Below, one piece after another: positions 34,310-60,789 of a stretch of DNA of 64,000 nt. Location: NCBI GenBank assembly GCA_008828725.1, contig MEHQ01000174.1, positions 943,867 through 1,007,866 of the forward strand, read 5' to 3'. Origin of the DNA: Saccharina japonica. Taxonomy: Eukaryota; Sar; Phaeophyceae; Laminariales; Laminariaceae. The position numbers were made by a program, and so were the translations under genes. How positions within the stretch are numbered: the first letter of the stretch is position 1; each line of letters begins with the position of its first letter. Under the pieces are notes generated by a model. That model was not told the DNA's origin and made no database searches. It saw nothing but the letters and a program-made list of their open reading frames with translations.

Positions 34310-34580
34310 ATCGACGTGTGCTACGATAGACGTAGCACTTTTAGGTTGAAATACAGTAGTTTCTGAATGGTCGAAATCCTTAACCCGAAATGTTCGGCGT
34401 TTAATTCTTGTGTAAACATATTTTTCATTGTATGGTTAGGCCATGGGGTTGTTCATGGGGTACCACTTTCTATTTTCGTCAAAAAAACAGTTTTTGGGTG
34501 AGGTATAGAGCTCCTCAAGTGATAAGTGACCACCCTTATGAGGCAAAAACATGGTGCATCTCTCCCGTAGCATGAATCTA
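34310..34580. repeat. Dispersed repeat copy without insertion (empty site)
   Basis: Paralogous to about 46488-46970. Shared text includes CCTTAACCC, TTTTTGGGTGAGGTATA and GCAAAAACATGGTGCA. At 34436-34438 it has a single TTA where the 46-kb copy carries a 210-base MITE between two TTA. Confidence 0.75.
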
Positions 34581-34589
34581 CCCACAAGT

Positions 34590-36280
34590 GTTTTTACGCC
34601 CACACTGTACAAGCGCGCGGGGGGGGGGGGGGGGGGGGGGGCGACCAGGTGTGTAGCCTAACGAATGACTGGTCGGTAACAAGGTCGTATATATATTCAA
34701 TGCTCACTGACATGGAGCACTGTTGAAGAATACCGGTAAACATGGCACACGCCATTGCGTGGTTGTTGGGTCTATCTACGTTCTACAGCACTTGGTAAAG
34801 GAGTGTCACAGACTGGTGTCCACAGTCAAAAGTCATAACGGCGCGGGATTGGTAGCTTAATGCTTCCCGCTCGGTATTGCAAGTAAGAGCGCCGAGCACA
34901 CAAGCACACAACAATTCAAGTCTTGGCTGGTGTTGTGGTGGTTGGCAATGGCACGGAGTAGCTAAGTTGCCACGAGGAAGTACGAACCCTACATACAGTA
35001 GATTGAGCATCAAGGAACATTTTTCTGTAGGTTGGTCATCACCATGGATCAGTACAGCACACCTAGCCGTACGATGTGCATCTTGCCTATAGCGGAATAC
35101 CCATCATATACCGGTCGCGTCTGGTCATCTCTCATCTGACGACCACTGATCTTCCACTTTCCTCGCCCGAAGACTTCTTGTCAACTTGGTCGTCGTTCAT
35201 ATGAGCTGAAGCTCGCTATCGGGCTTGCCAAACAGCAGGGCACTCGCTTGACGTTCGACTACTCGTATCATCCCTACTGCAGTAGGCCTTGTTGCGAGTT
35301 GGGGGATCACTGCAGTTAGGGGACCCTTTACGTTATTCGGGACCCGGGCCTCGCCTACGGGATGTCACCCATCCTTCCGGGACCCTCTTTACCCTTACAC
35401 AGGTCGTACGTCGCCAGCATAGTGCACCGATGTGGCGATTCACGATGGAAGCTTGAAGAGTTCTCCGGCTTCACACGCAGAAAAGGCAGGTTCCTGTACG
35501 AGGTTTGCGCTAAAACAAGCGTTTGTTTGCGGTTGGAAATACGAGTAGTACATAGAGAGCGTCGTGGTGTACTGAATGTCACGCTCGACCTTCTTTGCGC
35601 GAACACATCGACTTTCAGGTTGCTTGTTCTTAGCCACAGCCTACTACAAGCGCACATCAGGGATATCGTACCAATGGTTTAATCCACGAGGGCTTGTTGG
35701 GCGGTTCACTTGCTGCTCGATTGCCTTCGTGCTATCGATAGGGACAGCACCTACTAGCCCCCCGGTCGTTACAAGGACGAATCAACGCCGGAAAGGCCGA
35801 CAACACACCCGTGCTTCTCTCTGATAAAACAAGTAGGTAGCCACCTATGGACCAGGCGCCCCCTTCCACGAAAACGCCTAAAAACACTGGTTTTACAGTA
35901 AAACCACATCAGAGTCTACTCATCTACCAAGCAGGAAAACAGGAGAGCATCGCAACTCTCGAGGAAGACTAAAGTCGCTCTTCACAACAGTATCTCTCGA
36001 TTGTAAAATGCAACGCAGGGAGCTGTGGAAGAAGGGGGGGTCTGGAAACACGATGATCCCCTCTAAACGTCGAAGTGAACACGCCGACCCTCCGCCCCTG
36101 TCAACGTGTAGATTCTCGATTACGGCACAAGAAACAAACGCGCTGATCGTCACTGAGAAGTATTGTGTGCCCATCGAAGGCATGGCATCGACAGCTTTAA
36201 ACATTGACAGGGGTCTAGACTGCATATCATAGAGTGTCCTTTTCGTATAGGCCGATGGGATTCGAAAACTGATTTTCCAA
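34590..36280. other. No recognised gene; G tract at 34619-34640
   Basis: Short open frames only, with no motif, splice pattern or repeat family recognised. Confidence 0.4.
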
Positions 36281-36287
36281 TTCAGGG

Positions 36288-36830
36288 ACTCCAGTCGATT
36301 CTAGACTGGAGAATATATTGGAACGGAATAGCTACTACGCGCTACACACCGCCGGCCTGTTTGTTACATGGCCAAACTCAGGCCCGTACGTAATCAAGGA
36401 TTTCGTCAGAATAGCTGGGAACGGAAAAGGGCCGTTTACCACGCACGGGGATGCCAACGTCCTAGCTCTATGATACGGGAATCGACTCGAACACGCCGGT
36501 CCTCGGACCACGCCGGTCCTCGGACCCTCTCAACTTGTGCACTGACGTTCCTACACGAACCAAATCATGCTTATGGCAACTAAAGTTAAACCGGATGACG
36601 GCTACTGCTATGTCTTGCACCTACTGTACTTGAAACGAATGACGACGGCAGCTAATACATACCAGGTACATACATTTGATCGGGAAGGCTACTACGTGTT
36701 TCATACCGGCCTGTTCGCTATATGACCGAACGGACGACCTTGAGGAAAACAAGGAATTCGTGCCAATCTCTGGGAACGATACAATACCGACACATGGGCG
36801 GGGAGATGCGAACGACGGTTTCCCCGCCAG
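36288..36830 (+). pseudogene. Decayed tandem coding unit of unknown family
   Basis: Frame 36288-36473 follows an AATTCAG acceptor-like site. It reads NSYYALHTAGLFVTWPN, then GPYVIKDFVRIAGNGKGPF and THGDANVLAL. About 340 bases later the pattern recurs with stops and frameshifts: REGYYVFHTGLFAI, then ISGND and THGRGDAN. The shared core (YY..HT.GLF, G..N/D, TH..GDAN) points to a protein built of tandem repeats. I do not recognise the family. Confidence 0.4.
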
Positions 36831-36899
36831 AAAAAACATGCGCAACAACGTTAAAAACCGCACACTCTCGCGAAGCATTCAAACGCCGAGCAGGAGACA

Positions 36900-38800
36900 A
36901 GCGAACACGAAGTGCAACGCAAGATAGACTACGCCGCTTTTCTCGGCGCGTGACGTAAAACAAGAGGAAGGTGAGGTGAAGAATCAGGGCGGTAAGCGTT
37001 CGTTCAGGCGGTCGAGCACCTACAAAACACAACAGACCCAAACGCTGTGAGCGGTTCTCCATACTTGGGCGCGGGGGGGCCCCCCCCCCCCCCCCGTATT
37101 GATACAATTTAGTACATTATCCTAATAACACAAACTGGAGGGTTTAGCAAAAACGAGGCACGAACCGCACCCCACCTAAGGGCAACTCAACTAAACGGGG
37201 TGGCCGGGGTGTGGTGTCTAGTAGATGGGACAGCCTGAGACACCTCATGACGTGGATCAAACTATTCAAGTTAGACCACTCGTAATTTTGACAATAACCA
37301 CCACGCCGACCGCCGCGAGGCTGCCGATCGGTATATCCAAACAAAGCGATACGTGCCGCTGTTACTGAAGCGGCGATACAAAAACCTGTACACTATTAAT
37401 ATGAGGAATTTCAAAACAGGCGTCTACTTCTTTTGATGATACTTAGCCGAAGTGACACCGACTAACTACTAGGTCCGCCAGCCATACAATTCGCAAGTAC
37501 ACGATTGGGAGTGGCGTTGTGCTACTCTACTGAAAACGAACTACACGGTATAGTCTAGACTGGTGGCAGGTGAGACCTGTGGCGAACACGAAGGAACATA
37601 TATCGACGGGACATGGCTGCGAAAGAGAACTGTCATCAGACAGGACTCCAGACCAATAGGACCACCATCCGGGCGCCTGAGGCAGTCTTCTTGCGGTGGG
37701 CTAGGCTGTCCGCTACCGTACGAGTTGCCGACACTCTAGGCGTAGGCATGCAAGCCATCGTAATGGAGTGGTTGTAGGCAGCTGATCATCGCCTTCCAAT
37801 ACGCTGTGTATGTATGTGTGGCCGCGGATGATGGCGCTCTTGATGTCGACAACAACCCATTATCGTTTGCCAGCGGCCGACCGAGGGAGCAGGACGCCTG
37901 AAATGGCTGGTTGCGGCGATATGTTGTTCCAGAAAGTTTCGAGCCTGCATAGGCTCGTCGTTGGGACGCGTGTAACAAATAAAGCGCCGGGGGTGAAAAA
38001 GAGGGAGAGCAAGCGCAGTCACATTGATCCGAAGTTAGACGTGCGGCCAGGTGTGTCTACTCGCTTAGCGCTCCTTGCACCTGCCCAAACATGGGCTCCT
38101 GGGCTCAAGGATGACACACCTTTCGTCCACTAAAACCAGGAGGAGGATTGGACGCGGTACATTTCTGGACGTTGAGGCACAATCCAGCCCACCAAAAGTA
38201 TTTACATCGAATTCCTTACATTCGCGGGCCTTATCGCCGACAGAATCCAACCAAGGAAAGATAATCACTGTCGAGCGCATCAAACTCCACCCTGTGTCTA
38301 CTTGCGCGTGCGAATCAAGCGTTTCCATGCCCGCCTGAACGTGGCACCCACAGCATCCAAAGCTAACCTGGCTTTACGCACTTGGCCCAACTGTTCACGA
38401 TGTATCAGCGACGGGGTTGTGAGGCGTGCGGTATCCACTGATACGTCGAGTAGATCTACAAAGCTCCAAAAAAGACCCAAAGCCAGGAACATTGTCCTGA
38501 GGTCTGCATTGGAGCATGTCAACACTAATACCATTCTCGTTACTCGGTATTCGAAACCTCAACCGTTGTTTTCGTGCCACTTGTAAAAGACTCACGGCGG
38601 TCGGGGGTCTTGCCCGTGATATGCCATTTGCTACGCACGTCCAACCGCACATGGCCTCTTGGCATAGTCATGACAGTACCTAAGCCGAGCCGGGAAGTAT
38701 CTGCTCGTTCAGCGCAGCAGCTCATCCGACACGCAAGTATAACGACGCAAATACCGGCAAGTTTGGGTCTCACCTGCTTTCTAGACGTGCCGCTCTCGAG
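36900..38800. other. No recognised gene
   Basis: C tract at 37079-37096. Minus-strand frames around 38300-38770 are open for 70-85 codons but show no motif I can assign; they may be transposon remnants. Confidence 0.4.
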
Positions 38801-38805
38801 GTGAT

Positions 38806-52247
<13,442 letters not shown>

Positions 52248-52819
52248 CTGTCACGAGCAAGAACGCGAGTACACAAGCACGAAAACAAAAGCCAATCAGA
52301 CGCTTTCTATACACTATGCGGTAGTGCAGCATGCAACGCTGGCCGTGCCAGTGGATGGGGTCAACGGGAAACAGCGATGTGCACAGGACGACACTTTAAA
52401 CCAAAGCCATCGCGTACGGTGATGGTGTTGAGTAAATGGGGTCGGTAAAAACGAGCTGACACAAATTGACTTACATTGTGCTATATATGGCATGCGTTAT
52501 CCTCCAAGGCGGCGCCCAGAAAAGGCGACGCGTTCGATATTGACAGAAACTACCTGCAACCTGGAAGGGGATAGGGCCGGTCCCTCCACCCTAATGGCGC
52601 GCGGGGAGGGGGGGGGCATCGCTGACCGGGACTTAAATGAAGTGCTCCGGCCATATAAATCTATACGAAGTAGGTAGGTTTGGCACGACAACATGGATCT
52701 ATTTACAGCGTATAATACTCAGATTATGTACGCACAAGTCGATTACACCGTCCAAACCAAGCTCTTCTCCGACCAAAAGGAAAAAAGGCACAGGCAAGAT
52801 TCACATCTTTCCCACTCAC

Positions 52820-53016
52820 CCTGAGCAGGCGGGTCCCGTAGAAGCTTCCGTGAAAATAGTACATACAGTAGATTTACTTTCGTGGAAGTTAGTGGAGCTT
52901 CCACGAAAAAGTACATGGAAGTTTCCAATGTTGGTGGAAGTGGAAGCTTTCAATACTTCTATCAACTGAAGCTTCCACCACTGCAATCGGTGGTGGAAGC
53001 TTGCGACAACTTCCAT
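52820..53016 (-). CDS. Possible N-terminal exon of the DEG/ENaC-like gene
   Basis: The minus frame from ATG at 53016 ends TEASTGPACSG at an excellent donor (CTCAGG/GTGAGTGG). Its phase 2 fits the exon at 52247. It lies in a TTCC/GGAA-rich array, so the coding frame could be chance and the start is unproven. Confidence 0.3.
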
Positions 53017-53690
53017 ATACTCGTACCCCCATCGACTTCCACCGACCTCCAGCAGTTTCGTAAAGTTCTAGTAGCTTCCATCAGAAGAGTCTGCCGACTT
53101 CCATTACTTCCACGAGCTTCCATAGACTCCCATAAACTTTGACAACCCCCACCCCCCCGAATTCCGTCTACTACAATCCAAGCATTTCCTCCCTGGATTT
53201 CCCATCGACTTTCATTGACTTCCACGAGCTTTTATATCGACTTCCCCCGACTTCCACCCACTTCCATATCTGGTTCCACTACGTGCCATAGCGTCTGGAT
53301 GGGATCAGGGTGGCTGGTGGGCCTCTAGCGGCTCCTGCGGATGCTAATTTCATTTCTGCACCTTGTGGGTGGGAGCAGGGTACCGAATTGGATCAGGTCT
53401 GGGTTGGATTAGGTCCGGGTGGGATCAGGCCCGGGTGGGATCAGGCCCAGAGTGGCGGTCGATGGAAGTAGATGTTGCTGCCATGGAAGTTGCTGCTATG
53501 ATACTTCCACTGACGCTAGCATGCCTCCAAATAAGCTGGAAGTAGATGGAACCTTCCATGAAAGAAAGTAGATGGAAGCTTCCAAGGAAATACATGGAAC
53601 ATTCCACGGAAAATTCCATATACTTCCATGGTTGTTGGTGGAAACTTCCATGGAAGAAGTGGATAGCACGTCCACGGAAGCAGACTCGAA
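52830..53690. repeat. CTTCCA/TGGAAG-rich array
   Basis: Degenerate words GGAAGCTTCCA, CTTCCATGGAAG and ACTTCCAC recur every 10-20 bases on both strands, many self-complementary. A GGTGGGATCAGG subarray lies at 53390-53450. Confidence 0.75.
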
Positions 53691-53699
53691 AATACTAAT

Positions 53700-56600
53700 A
53701 ATAATGTGGAAGACAGGTACGAGCTTTAGTAACCTTTTTCTGCGGAGTCATTTCGATCTCAGGGAGGAACACGGCGATGAGAGCGCAATCAGCAAGAAGC
53801 TTATCGCGGGCGAGCCCCCTCTGCTTCGGGGTAGGAGGCCTCGCTCAATCCGGTAAGTACCTCGAACGAACGACGGCGGCGTAGAAATGGGGGAATACCG
53901 GCACAACTGTCAATAGGATTTACGTAGTTGTCTACTGTATCCCAAGTATGCGGTGTAGACTACAGGAAAGCTGGTCCAGCCCGGATTTCTCATCTGAGAA
54001 AGGGTGCGTTCTAGACTAACTTCAGTATAACTACTATACTGCCGGATTTCTTATTTTCCCAGCCTGCGTTTCCTATTGCTCGTGATCTTATTACTGTAGG
54101 TGTCCTGTGCTGTATTTATGCGTGCAAAAACTGTCGCGACGCCGCTGCTGTACGCCCAGAACGAGCTTTGAGGGTCGAGCGGACAAGGGGGTGCCCGGGG
54201 TGTGTTTTTTGGGGGGTCACTTTTCTGGTCACGCCTATTATCTTGAAAATCGGGCATCACTTTTGGGATTATGCTTTCTGAGTCTCCGGTCCAAGGACCG
54301 GAGAATAGTACGGTAACTTTTTTCTTTGTTTTGTTTTTGGTTCAGAAAACGAGCCGCCTCGAAGCTGAAGCGAGCGGTAATAATCTTATTTGATCCTTCA
54401 AAGGTACTGACACCACATTTATTTATCGTATGGCATCATACTGTATGTATGCAGGATTTGTAGGGGCGTTTTTGCTTCCAGAGCTTATTGTAATATCACG
54501 GTGGCGCACGTTGTCAATAACCCCTGATGCGTGAGTTTATCGGCCTCGGAATAATTATTTTCGGCCCAATATCAATATTTCCCTAAGTTTTATGAAGGAA
54601 CGTGTTTGCAGCTGGACTGATTAATCGCCACACCGAAACACAGGAAGGACACACAGGGGGATACAAAAACATGTGGGTATCAGAGGTTCGACAGAACCCT
54701 AAAATACTTTTTGGCTTCGCAACGATCCTATGATACGAAAAGCCGAAAGTATGTGGGGTTCTAAGAGAAGAAGGGGTGGGTACAAATCGGCCCTCGACAA
54801 CACACTATTTTGAACGGGGGAGCGCGTTCCGACCCAAAGCCTGCTGTTAATAGGAAATATGCGTTTTTGGCATCGCTGGAAAACTCACAATTCGGGCAGT
54901 AAAAGTCCCATTCGACTTTTGCGGTAATAGCTTTCGTTCATGATATATAATCCTCCACCTCTACCTCGTTTTTTGCAACTCCATACTTTCGGCTTCACGT
55001 GACATCGTTGGAAAGCTGGCGTCGACAGCATCCGTGAAACCCAACTGTGAGGATTTCTTGGGTCCCTGTGTGCGTCTGTGTCTGTGTGTTCGTTTTAATA
55101 AAAAAGGGAAAAAAATGGCCACAAAAAAAAATCAAAAAAACGAAACTGGGAAGATATACTCGTACGAGTACGAGTCGTAAATACAAGTAAACCCGCCGGG
55201 ACAATTAACAACAACAGCAGTGGTAGTGGACGAAGCTTGATAGCGAATCTTCCTGATATAGGTATTTAGGCCTTCTGGTTGGCTAAGGGTGTATTGTACG
55301 CGGCTCAATCAACTTGGAGTATTTCACAGGCACAGCAACCTAGACTCTTCCAGCACAGGACAGCATCAAAGTGTGCCCACCCCTCATTAACACTGGGCCA
55401 CCGAAAAGTGTGGGCTTGGACGGCCGGTAATTACCTCAAATGTAGGCAATTGGTCCGTTTTCGTATCTCTTGGACTAGCATTCGTACACGGGGTGATTCT
55501 AAGAACGAAAAGACAATGGGAGACAATAATGGATGCCATCACGGCTCTGGGAATAAATAATAAGCTACGTTTCTCCTACATGTAATACCACGCTTGCTTC
55601 TGAACGAAAGTGAGAAACACCCCAGGACAGACCTTGCAAAGGGATACTCCGTGTCTCACCCAATTTTTGCAACATTCGTATACTGTTGTACCACAGAGTG
55701 CTGCTTTTGTACGGAGGATATGTACGGACATGCACACACTACCTCTCGGTTGTTCTGTTGGACGACTTCGGGTCATACGCATAGTACGCATCTAGACGAC
55801 TCTGCAGCTACAGTAGCTACGTAGCTGCTTCTGTTGTACTACTGTACCAAAATATACAAACAGTAGGTACTGTACGAGTATACATATTGTGTAGTGGGTT
55901 GTCGAGCCAGGGGCGTCCGAAAAGTATTCGGTCGACCAAGTAAAACAAATGTTGAAATTAAAACACAGACAGGAAGGGGTGAAAATCGAAAAAATCGTCG
56001 AAGCTCATGCCGTGTGATACCCCAATCGCGCATACTCTCTACGGGGTCGACTCATAGTTTGGGTCATCGTACAGACATACCATCATCCCCCCTTCTTACC
56101 ACATATTATCTGGCAGCTACTGCTGTTGTAGTGCAGCAGCAGCAGCAGGCCGTTGCCGATGCCCACAGCTGGTGAATTATGCGCCGGTAATTTGTTTGGC
56201 GTTCTCTGTCCAGCAGTACAGCACCACACGTCGTCACGATATGGGGAATATGGGAGGGCTGCATTGTGAACTTGAGGCCCATCAGGATAATTTGTGTACG
56301 AGCGTCAAATAAAAAGGATCGACCCAACAACCATCTGGATCGGATCGCCGGCGCCACACTGCAACAAACAAAACCAAGCACCACAGCGATATGCGAACAT
56401 ATTATGCTTTTTCTACACATGCTGTACCATGCGTGCCAGTTAGTTGACGGCACAGCAGCAGTCAAAGCAAGCACACATGATCGATGTACGAGTATGTAAC
56501 ACATTTACTTCGCGTGTGCTGGTAGAAGAGGGGCGGCGGGACATACATACATGCCGGTCGAAGAGAGTCGGAAGATCGAGGCTTACATACATCATGCAGA

Positions 56601-59600
56601 AAGCAGGCGTCGTACTCTTAATAGATGACAACAAACACAGCCAAACAAATAGTTTGGCTCACGTTCCGGTGCGTCAGACACACTACGAGTATATATCCAC
56701 CCTTCGCCCCATACCTGTAGGGGTGTGCGTGTTGGACTTGCTCACTTTCTTGCCCACACTGCACAGGGCTAGAGGACCGGTTTTGAAGCGATGTGTCGTG
56801 CGGCAGAAATGTCGAGGTTGTTGTGGGTTGTTGTTGTTGTTGTCTTCACATTAAATGTGGGTGCAAGGAACAATTGCGGAGTTTCTTGGCGTGTCTTGAA
56901 CAAATAATTTTCTGATTTTGAAAATACTTTTTTTGGTACCAATTTGACCCGAAATATAATGAACATGTTTATATTAAAATTCAAATAAAAGGATATTTAT
57001 ATTTACAGCCAAAGTGGTCTACAGCACACGCATCATACGAAACACATGCGCATTTGCCCGCAGTTGTACGAGCTCTCTCTCGATTCTCCAGCACAACGCA
57101 TCTCTCGTTTCAATACCGATCGGCTCTGGAGTAAGAAGGCGTGCGAGTCCAACTTCTCAACAGGTGTGAAGTGGACATATAGTATACGTAGTGCGGCTGA
57201 CTCAAAGGAATGCCAAGTAAGCTTTTTTGTAGCTCAGTCAGCTGCCGCTGTCATCAAGTAAAAAATACACAAAATGACGTTTTTTTTTTTTCTTTTATCG
57301 ATTTTCCGACTCGGTTGCGATTTTCGCTAGGCTCTCGTCGCCGTTCGATCACGCGTGCTGCTTGTACTACGAGTACATATCAACAACGTCGCTGACTACC
57401 TGACAGCTTGACTGCTTGCTGTGACAACGTGACAACTGCCAATCAATGGCCTGGCACGTATGGATACATGCCCGCACAGCCGCTGCTGACTTTTGGTTTG
57501 ACGTGCTTGTTGCAGTGATACTCGTTTGTGTGTTGTTCCAATTCACCTCTGGTACAGTTATCAGTAGTAGTAGTAGGTACTGTGGTACACGTCACATGAT
57601 GTACAGTAATGTCGGCCTCAATGTCACAAAATGCAGCCTCGTCGCGTCTCTGAGATATATTGCAACGACCATACGCACACGCGCCACTGCTGTATTTTGT
57701 GGACAGAGAACACGGTACGATACGACAGTGTGAGCGACGCAACACCCACCACGCCAGCTAGCTGTGGACATCGACAACAACAACCAGCATACAGCACTGC
57801 TGTGTACTACGAACTGGTACAACAAGCAGTACAACAAGTATTATAGCTGCCGTTCTACAATGTGGTAAGAAGGGGGGTGGGATGGTCTGTCAGTATCAGG
57901 TGTACGTAATAATAGGCTATACGAACACTTTCCCTTTGAGCCTTGCAGCGCCCGCCGCCCCCGCGTTGATTCATCTTACACTGCCTCTGACCGCCCGTTT
58001 ATTACCATGAACAACGAACGGAACAAAAGAGAAAGCGGAGCCACACACTCTACACCGCCGTGTCGGGTTCTTCTTCACAGTAGTACGGATATCTCCCCCT
58101 GTCTGGGACTCAAAAACATTACCAATATGCTACGAGTACGTGACCAGGTATGTATGTGGGGTCTTGATTTTTTTTCGTGTACTTTGTACGACGTACAGCG
58201 ACGTTTACTACGGTAGAATATACCCTTCGTTGTGTATCGGCGGCGGAATGTTTTCCATACTCACTCGTAGTCCGTACGCGTTACGCAGCAAGCAGTAGCA
58301 GTCTCAAAAACAAGCGGACGAACGTATATATTTGTAGATACGGCGGGAAGCTCGAGATGATCTCATCGCCGCATTCTGCTTGCTACCACTACTACTCTGT
58401 ACTTCGAACGTGTTGCGTTCTGTAAGCGTATACATGAATGAATCTCGAAGAGAGCGAGTATAATGTACAAGCCATACGAAGAAGGAGTACTTGGGTACGA
58501 CCATCATACATCTAACTCCAGCAGCAGCAGCACAGCAGTTGTACGCACGATACGATAGATAATTCATCTGATCCACAAGAATCGTCTTTTCTTGACAACA
58601 CTGACTGAATGACATATATCCTTCTTCTTCCAGGAAGGTCGGGCTGCGGATAGTTGACGATTCTGGCTCCATAGAAAGCAAGCACTTCCAATGGTGGGAT
58701 CAAGGCATGGGCATAGACCCATCCCAACCCCCAACCCTGACCCTGACCAGCCCTGACCGCAAACCGGACCAAAAACGGGGACCAGAAACGGGCGAGAAAC
58801 GAGACTGCGCCGCGCTCGAGTTTTTTTCCCGATTTTTTCCGCCTCAAAGCACCTACCCGACAACGAGTACAACAACAAAAATACTCTGTCTCATCACTGC
58901 GGTACCAAGTACCAAGGCATTGCCGAATACCTGGAACACGTTAAAAAATGCTTTGCTCGGGCAATTAATAATAAACTAAGAAACACGTCAGATGTGATTT
59001 CTCCCAACCGGTCGATGTTCAGCTTTGCTAGCTGCGTGGCGATATTCCATGATGTTATTGTTAGGTACATTTCCTCGCGACTGACTACTGGCCGGCGACT
59101 CGGGCAATTGTCAAGTAGTCTGTAGATCTATCAGATCTTACTGTACGAGTATATACCTGGTACCTGGTGCCTGCTATTACTGCTGTATGCTGACGCAACA
59201 GCAAGCAAACGGTTACACTTTTTACTGAACTATGCGTGCATGTGCCTGTCTCACGATCGGTTATCCATGAACTTGACGGGTCAAACGGCGTACCAATGGA
59301 GTCGTGTTGGTGTGGAGGTAGGTTATCTAGGGATGGATACTCAGAACGTAGCGCACCCCGTTCAAATATATCATACTGTGCTTGTTGAAACACGATAATA
59401 ATGATGTGCGCGGGGAAATTCGTTGGCAAAGTGCATACATACCGGTATCATCGCGTATATATGCACGTTACTCGACACTCGACACAAACGCTGCAGCAGC
59501 TCAGGGCTAATTATCAGCCGAATCAGCGAGGAAGTGCTGCTTTGCAGCAGGTGCTACATACAGTAGTAGTACACATGCGGCGTGGGACCCGAAGTCGTAA

Positions 59601-60155
59601 ACGTACAACCAAACAACAAAATTGCCAACAGAAAGATCGCCCCGACATATCAAGCATACCCTGGAGAGCACCGTATCTTTCACGAAAACGGCTCTCGCTT
59701 CAGTTTCTAGATTGGTCCTTCTGAACTCTAGAAAATGCTCCTATTTAGTGAAATCCCTGCAGCCTTTTAGGCACAAAATTCCCCGCTAAACAATCGTCCC
59801 GAGACAACAGAACAGTCCTCAAGGGGACGGTACTACAGTACCGTATACCCTTTTAATACCATTCATCCTGTATCACGTGCAAACCAGTAAACATAACAGG
59901 AAAATATCCTTTTAGTACGTACTGCCTAAACGTTGAAAATGCAAACTGAGTGCGAAAAAACGTACCAGGTACCAGGTACCGAAAAAACAGGACACCACAG
60001 CTGTCTGGTTCAAAATGTAACCGGCAAACATGTTAAAAGAGGTCGAAGTTCACGCCAGTTTTGGGAGATATGTCCTGCTTTTTTTGCACTCGTGACCCCG
60101 CCGTGCCGACTCGTCTCGACGGTGTTTTTTCATTTTCGTTTTGCCGGCCGCAGCC
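53700..60155. other. Largely non-coding, no gene firmly recognised
   Basis: Weak plus-strand exon candidates with usable splice sites: 53772-53855 (EEHGDESAISKKLIAGEP, GTAAGT donor) continuing at 54346 (KRAASKLKRAVIILFDPSK); 57066-57164 (LYELSLDSPAQRISRF); and from 58635 (KVGLRIVDDSGSIESKHF). None shows a known motif, and they cannot be joined into one gene with confidence. Confidence 0.35.
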
Positions 60156-60159
60156 GCAG

Positions 60160-60489
60160 TAACAGCGGCATCTTCATGAACCCCCACGTTGCCTGGCCCC
60201 TTTCCCCTTGCTGCGTCGACACCAAGTAAGTGGGTGTGAGTTTTCCTCGCTTCTGCTGCCGCTGCTACCGCTTCTTGCGCACTCGTATCATGACCCATTT
60301 CCAGCCGAATACCCCTCTTCTTCTTTCAATTCACCGACCTTATTCTACCCAGTACCAGACCTCTGCTTGCCAACACCACAAGTCGAGCCCCGTACTATTA
60401 TAGATGGTCTTCTCCCTTTCTGTCTCAAACCTTCCCCACCCCTGTCTCTCCACAGTTCAACCAACTGTACCGGCATGACACCGACTTGA
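60160..60489 (+). CDS. Possible last two exons of an unknown plus-strand gene
   Basis: Exon 60160-60225 follows a T-rich acceptor (TTTTGCCGGCCGCAGCCGCAG, given by its features rather than in full) and ends at GTAAGTG. It reads NSGIFMNPHVAWPLSPCC then VDT. Exon 60456-60489 follows CTGTCTCTCCACAG and continues in phase as NSTNCTGMTPT with a stop. Upstream exons were not found and the family is unknown. Confidence 0.35.
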
Positions 60490-60789
60490 TGGACCTTTTC
60501 TCATCCCCTCGTTCAATCAAATACCCTCTCCACAAACCCCAGATTATTTTCGTACAATCTTCCACTTTGTTTTGGCAGATATAGTTTTTCTCGTTTTATT
60601 TTGTTTTGGGTCAAGTTTGGGTACGTATTTATCCCAAATTTCCGGTGAAAAAACGACAGGGGCTCACAGAGAACACGTGTGTGCAATTAATTCGTCATCA
60701 TTTACCTTCCAAAATAAAAGCAGCGTGAACAGTAACATTTTGGGCTTTTGTGCGGAAAAAGGGCGAATTGTACATCGTTGGCTCGTAAT

